Both the position numbers and the translations under genes were made by a program. 16,128 bases of DNA from Xanthobacteraceae bacterium (GTDB lineage Bacteria > Pseudomonadota > Alphaproteobacteria > Rhizobiales > Xanthobacteraceae), in contig JASHQO010000216.1 in the NCBI GenBank assembly GCA_030039105.1, positions 1 to 16,128 of the forward strand, read 5' to 3'. Within the stretch, counting starts at the first letter, position 1, and every line of letters begins with the position of its first letter. The notes beneath the pieces were generated by a model that worked only from the letters and a program-made list of their open reading frames with translations, was not told the origin of the DNA and did no database searches. Below, one piece after another: positions 13,633 to 16,128 of this stretch.

Positions 13633-14502
13633 ATGACTATGAGCCACGGCCCCGGATTAATGCAGCGCTGGATTATGGATGCTCTCCAAATGCGCGAGAG
13701 CAACAGATCGGAATCGCCGAGCACCACCGAGCTTGTAGATGCCTACCGTCGTGAGCACCCCAGGCGGCGACGCAAAACACGGGACCCGGAGCGGTCGATC
13801 CGTCACAGCATGGCGCGGGCGCTGCGCTCGTTGGAAGCCGACAAGAAAGTCATGCGCTATGACGTATACGGCGTCACCTACTGGTCGCTGCCGATTCAGC
13901 GCGGGAAGCCCAAGTACAGCCCGGAGCGCATGGCGACGGCATACCACGAAGCCGGTCATGCGGTGATCGGCTTGGCGAAACAACTGCCAATCACCATTGC
14001 CACCATCCACGCTAGAGGCCGCTTATCCGGCTACGTCACAGGGCTAACTGATCGGATCGCCGTTGGCGTTGTTGAGAAGTACGATCCCCGCACCGGGCAA
14101 TACGCCGTGCTTGGTGGCTCAAGAGCACATGACGCCTTCGGTCATCCAATCCGCGAGCGTGTAGTCGGCGAAGCCGAGCACCACGGCGAGGTTTGTATGT
14201 GCATCGCTGGCGGCATGGCGCAGATGATCCATGAAAGCGGCAACCCGATGAAGTGGCGTGACCACGCCTCGCCCGCCGACGTGGCGATTGCCCGCAACCA
14301 TCGGCGCAAACTCGGCGACAAGGCGAAGTCGTGGGAAGCCTATGAACAAGAGACGCTAACGATGCTTCGCACGCCGTTGGTGTGGAAGATGGTCGAAGCG
14401 GTCGCGACTGCATTGCTTAAGCGTGAAATCCTCAGTGGCTACGATCTTGATCTGATCTGCCGTACCGTTGTCAGACGACAACACTTAAAGAACGTCGCGT
14501 AG
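13633..14502 (+). CDS. Predicted HTH-like domain fused to HExxH metalloprotease (peptidase M41-like)
   Basis: The 289-aa product has two parts. Residues 1-88 look like a DNA-binding or winged-helix domain: helices around 8-40, a basic patch (HPRRRRKTRD), a helix (SIRHSMARALRSLEADKKV) and a beta hairpin (MRYDVYGVTYWSLP). Residues 97-289 carry YHEAGHAVIGLAKQLP, with the zinc-binding HEAGH at 105-109, then TIHARGRLSGYVTG. Next comes a CIAGGMAQMIHE helix and SPADVAIAR, with D216 as a possible third ligand. The order resembles the FtsH (M41) protease domain, but the AAA ATPase domain is absent. Start choice is unclear: ATG 13633, 13639 and 13660 are all in frame and none has a strong ribosome site. 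It is the only large plus-strand gene in the island. An ImmA-like repressor/protease role is inference. Confidence 0.75.
   Translation: MTMSHGPGLMQRWIMDALQMRESNRSESPSTTELVDAYRREHPRRRRKTRDPERSIRHSMARALRSLEADKKVMRYDVYGVTYWSLPIQRGKPKYSPERMATAYHEAGHAVIGLAKQLPITIATIHARGRLSGYVTGLTDRIAVGVVEKYDPRTGQYAVLGGSRAHDAFGHPIRERVVGEAEHHGEVCMCIAGGMAQMIHESGNPMKWRDHASPADVAIARNHRRKLGDKAKSWEAYEQETLTMLRTPLVWKMVEAVATALLKREILSGYDLDLICRTVVRRQHLKNVA
14467..14486. promoter_or_regulatory. Inverted second copy of the dyad, inside the protease gene 3' end
   Basis: GTTGTC-AGAC-GACAAC followed by ACTT is the reverse complement of 13611-13630 at 19 of 20 positions. It lies within the last codons of the protease gene, 836 bp from the first copy, and just before the end of the convergent lipoprotein gene. 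Confidence 0.6.
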
Positions 14503-14510
14503 CGCATCGG

Positions 14511-14975
14511 TCATGAGCAATGACCAAAGCGCCAATGCTGCACATCCGGGCTGCAATCCTCATACTCGATTGAATCAAGTTGGGCGTAGTAGTCCGCCCG
14601 GTAAACGCTCCGCTCATAGGCTTCAAAGCGATGGCCGCTTTCACCGACAGTGCCCGGCTCAGTGATGTGGCCCCAAACCCAAATGTTGATTTCCTGATCG
14701 TGCGGTTGCTTGCCGTCAGCAATTAGCTTGCGGATCATCGCCCTTATTAGAGCGGTACCGTCTGATTGACCGTTCATCGGAAAGCCCGGATAGAGAATCG
14801 TGAAGGAGATTTCCTTTTTATTCGCTTCCTTCACTTGGACTTTCGCTTGCGCGGCAATGGGGGATGCGGCGGCAACTTGTTGCGCCAAATCCATCATGTG
14901 CGGGTCCGGGGCATCGTCGCTGCAAGCGGCGACGGCCAAAGCAAGAAGCGCGACAGCAATAACTCTGAGCGTCAT
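14511..14975 (-). CDS. Predicted lipoprotein, unknown function
   Basis: The product has a lipoprotein signal peptide: a hydrophobic stretch and a lipobox of the form V-A-A-C, followed by SDD. The cysteine is residue 18 counted from the ATG at 14975 (19 from the GTG at 14978). An Asp after the Cys region would be compatible with inner-membrane retention in some species, but this is uncertain here. The mature part includes KVQVKEANKKEISFTILYPG, DGTALIRAMIRKLIADGK, INIWVWGHI and a C-terminal CSPDVQHWRFGHC with two cysteines that could pair. I do not recognise a family. The ATG at 14975 overlaps the GIY-YIG stop as TGATG, so translation is probably coupled and the two may act together. It is convergent with the protease gene, 8 nt apart. 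Confidence 0.72.
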   Translation of the reverse strand: MTLRVIAVALLALAVAACSDDAPDPHMMDLAQQVAAASPIAAQAKVQVKEANKKEISFTILYPGFPMNGQSDGTALIRAMIRKLIADGKQPHDQEINIWVWGHITEPGTVGESGHRFEAYERSVYRADYYAQLDSIEYEDCSPDVQHWRFGHCS

Positions 14976-15451
14976 CACGCAAACGCCTTACGAAGTTGTT
15001 TAATCCGCGTTGCGTTCTCGCGGAGCACTTCGCGCAAAATCCTCGTTAGATCGGCATCGCGATGCAGATGGCCGGTGAGCGTGTTTCCCGGTGGGTCGGC
15101 GACTTGGAGCAACAGCGTTTCCATGTCTTTTAGGTAACGCACGCGGCGCACTCGGAAGATGGCGAATTTATCCCATTTCCCCTTGTGGCGGTTCTTTGTG
15201 TGCCAGCGAAGCCGATTGTAAAGATTGGTTGCGAGGCCGACGTAATAGAGCCGTTCGCCGCTATAGAGCGCGTACACTCCCGCGTAGCCGCGCATGATCT
15301 TCTTTAGACCTTCCTCAAATGACAGGTCGCCCAACAATTGTACGGGAAGGCGACGCGTCATGCCTTTAATGAGTGCGCCCTTATTGGAATCTTTCCGCTT
15401 GCGCCGCTTGCGCGGTTTCTTTTCAAGCTCGCCCGCATCTTTGTCGGCCAT
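14975..15451 (-). CDS. GIY-YIG family nuclease
   Basis: GIY-YIG domains are small single-strand-cutting or nicking nuclease folds found in UvrC, homing endonucleases, and restriction and phage proteins. The 158-aa product has a basic N-terminal tail (KKPRKRRKRKDSNKG, about 11-25). The nuclease core runs from about 55: AGVYALY (GIY equivalent, 57-63), LYYVGLATNLYNRLRWH (YIG equivalent at 70-72, Arg at 80 or 82) and E111 in KDMETLLLQ. A PPGNTLTGHL segment supplies the usual Asn region. No extra DNA-binding domain is visible apart from the basic tail, so target specificity is unknown. The ATG at 15451 has GGGAGG 6 nt upstream. It is the first gene of a two-gene unit with the lipoprotein. Confidence 0.85.
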   Translation of the reverse strand: MADKDAGELEKKPRKRRKRKDSNKGALIKGMTRRLPVQLLGDLSFEEGLKKIMRGYAGVYALYSGERLYYVGLATNLYNRLRWHTKNRHKGKWDKFAIFRVRRVRYLKDMETLLLQVADPPGNTLTGHLHRDADLTRILREVLRENATRIKQLRKAFA

Positions 15452-15483
15452 GGTGCCCTCCCAAGCCCAAACGCCCGACTGAG

Positions 15484-15513
15484 ACTATAGCGTGATGTCG
15501 AGCCGCCGCACAA
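15484..15513 (-). promoter_or_regulatory. Candidate promoter for the GIY-YIG/lipoprotein unit
   Basis: On the minus strand TATAGT (15484-15489) is a good -10 box. TTGTGC (15508-15513) is a weak -35 at 18-nt spacing. It lies 33 nt upstream of the GIY-YIG start. The region between this gene and the terminase stop (15452-15518) holds nothing else. Confidence 0.35.
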
Positions 15514-15518
15514 ATCCA

Positions 15519-16040
15519 TTACCAAACTTGCCGCCGGTCAAACCTGACGTGCGCGCTGCGGTCAGCGGCGAGACCGTACCGAGTGGCGTCAAACAAGTGA
15601 TCCTCACTCTTTTCGTCGATTACGTCGGCGTTTTTCTTGTCGCGTGGTAGCGTCGGAATGACCCGTGCCCACTGCGGACAGCTTTCCTTCACAACGAACA
15701 GTCCCGGAGATTCGCGGACGTTGCTACCGGGCCGTGGTCCGGTGAAAAGCAACTTCTCGCGCATCAACGTGAAGCCGTCCTTCCGGCTGTTCGGCGGCTT
15801 CTCCACAGGTTGCCATTCGATGCCGGGGTGCATTTCGCCGTTGACACGAACAGGGCGCTTAAACTCCTCCGCGATGTTAAACTCGTTCATGTCGGAGAAG
15901 ATCGCGCTGTCGGCGTAGCAGCGACGCTTGAACAAGCCGATCCATTTCTGCGACAGAAGGTAACTGTATCTACACCCACGCAGAATTTTGTAATTCTGGA
16001 TCGCCGTGGTGATGTCCGCGATGCTCGGCTTGATCCCTCC
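15519..16040 (-). pseudogene. Phage terminase large subunit, C-terminal fragment
   Basis: The frame reads about 174 residues of the nuclease half of a large terminase. Signatures are RCYADSAIF, IAEEFKRPV, GIEWQPVEKP, GFTLMREKL, ESPGLFVVKESCPQW, VIPTLPRDKK and the typical ending IDEKSEDHLFDATRYGL. Full-length large terminases are roughly 400-600 aa with an N-terminal Walker-type ATPase, which is absent here. The coding frame stays open to the right repeat at 16040, then enters the tRNA promoter repeat and meets a stop within it. No ATG start fits; the TTG at 15935 would begin inside a conserved strand. The fragment is therefore truncated at the right island junction and is not expected to package DNA. 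It is the best evidence that the island derives from a phage. Confidence 0.82.
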
Positions 16041-16041
16041 C

Positions 16042-16070
16042 TTGACACTGCCGCCGGCCGTTTCCTAAAT
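16042..16070 (+). promoter_or_regulatory. tRNA-Val promoter, right copy
   Basis: TTGACA (16042-16047), a 17-nt spacer and CTAAAT (16065-16070) match the left copy. If the tRNA continues past the window, this copy would drive the functional gene. Confidence 0.7.
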
Positions 16071-16087
16071 CACGGCGTGACTGGACC

Positions 16088-16128
16088 GGGCGCTTAGCTC
16101 AGCGGTAGAGCGTTCCCTTCACACGGGA
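16088..16128 (+). tRNA. tRNA-Val(CAC), first 41 nt (cut by window end)
   Basis: The visible part has the acceptor 5' strand GGGCGCT, the D arm and the anticodon loop TTCACAC with anticodon CAC. The variable loop, T arm and acceptor 3' strand would lie beyond 16128. Whether this copy is intact cannot be decided here. Confidence 0.75.

Larger units (their letters stand above)
10922..16039. mobile_element. 5.1-kb island between tRNA-Val repeats (decayed prophage or satellite)
   Basis: The segment lies between two identical 89-bp copies of the tRNA-Val promoter plus 5' half. Its composition is visibly richer in A+T than the che/cysQ/eipA flank. Its content is accessory: a phage terminase fragment, a GIY-YIG nuclease, a predicted HTH-metalloprotease, a Sel1 protein, a lipoprotein and unrecognised ORFs. 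No integrase, excisionase or replication gene is visible, so it could not move on its own from what is shown. The right end cuts into the terminase gene. It may be a remnant after internal deletion of a larger prophage, or an element mobilised by a helper. An assembly artefact at the window end also has to be excluded. Confidence 0.72.
16040..16128 (+). repeat. Right copy of 89-bp direct repeat (candidate attR)
   Basis: This copy is identical to 10833-10921. It runs to the last base of the window, so its true right limit is not visible. It contains the promoter and the first 41 nt of tRNA-Val(CAC). Confidence 0.95.

Noticed and set aside
13414..13647. Minus-strand 77-codon frame opposite the protease gene start
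   Set aside because: GTG start with no ribosome site, low-complexity C-terminal part, and a terminator-like hairpin inside it. Kept only as a possible RNA region.
15519..15935. Terminase fragment as an intact 138-aa gene starting at TTG 15935
   Set aside because: Homology-like sequence continues upstream in the same frame to 16040, so the TTG is internal and the gene is truncated.
1..16128. CRISPR arrays or rRNA genes
   Set aside because: No regularly spaced repeat-spacer pattern and no rRNA-like sequence seen.

Overview
The window looks like chromosomal DNA of a high-GC alphaproteobacterium of the order Hyphomicrobiales (Rhizobiales), near Bradyrhizobium, Rhodopseudomonas or Xanthobacteraceae. 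The reasons are a chpT-cheA-cheW-cheY-cheB-cheR cluster, a DUF1134 (EipA-type) envelope protein, a CysQ phosphatase and strong G/C third-position use. This placement rests on recognised families and gene order; no database search was run.

Positions 1-7144 read leftward. A histidine phosphotransferase (ChpT) comes first, then a hybrid CheA with a C-terminal receiver domain, CheW, CheY, CheB and CheR, with 4-nt start/stop overlaps at cheA/cheW and cheB/cheR. A partial gene downstream of cheR, running off the left edge, resembles the N-terminal part of phospholipase D-like proteins. Together they encode a chemosensory phosphorelay (kinase, coupling protein, response regulator, adaptation methylesterase and methyltransferase). 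The ChpT gene suggests a link to the CckA-ChpT-CtrA cell-cycle relay. No chemoreceptor and no cheD is visible.

Positions 7265-10829 hold ordinary core genes: cysQ (+), a YHS-domain secreted protein (-), an eipA-like DUF1134 gene (+), and a long membrane-anchored coiled-coil protein (+) that ends just before a tRNA-Val(CAC) locus.

Positions 10833-16128 are the unusual part. An 89-bp perfect direct repeat, made of a complete tRNA promoter plus the first 41 nt of tRNA-Val(CAC), occurs at 10833-10921 and again at 16040-16128, the last base of the window. Between the copies lies a 5.1-kb island that is visibly richer in A+T. It carries a 29-codon hydrophobic ORF with a strong terminator, an unrecognised ORF, a Sel1-repeat protein, another unrecognised ORF, a predicted winged-helix/HExxH (M41-like) protease flanked by an inverted pair of palindromes, a translationally coupled GIY-YIG nuclease and lipoprotein pair, and the C-terminal part of a phage terminase large subunit cut off exactly at the right repeat. 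No integrase is present. The island therefore looks like a decayed prophage or a non-autonomous satellite in a tRNA gene, carrying accessory cargo. The 5' half of the tRNA in the left copy is orphaned. The right copy may be the functional gene, but its 3' half lies outside the window.
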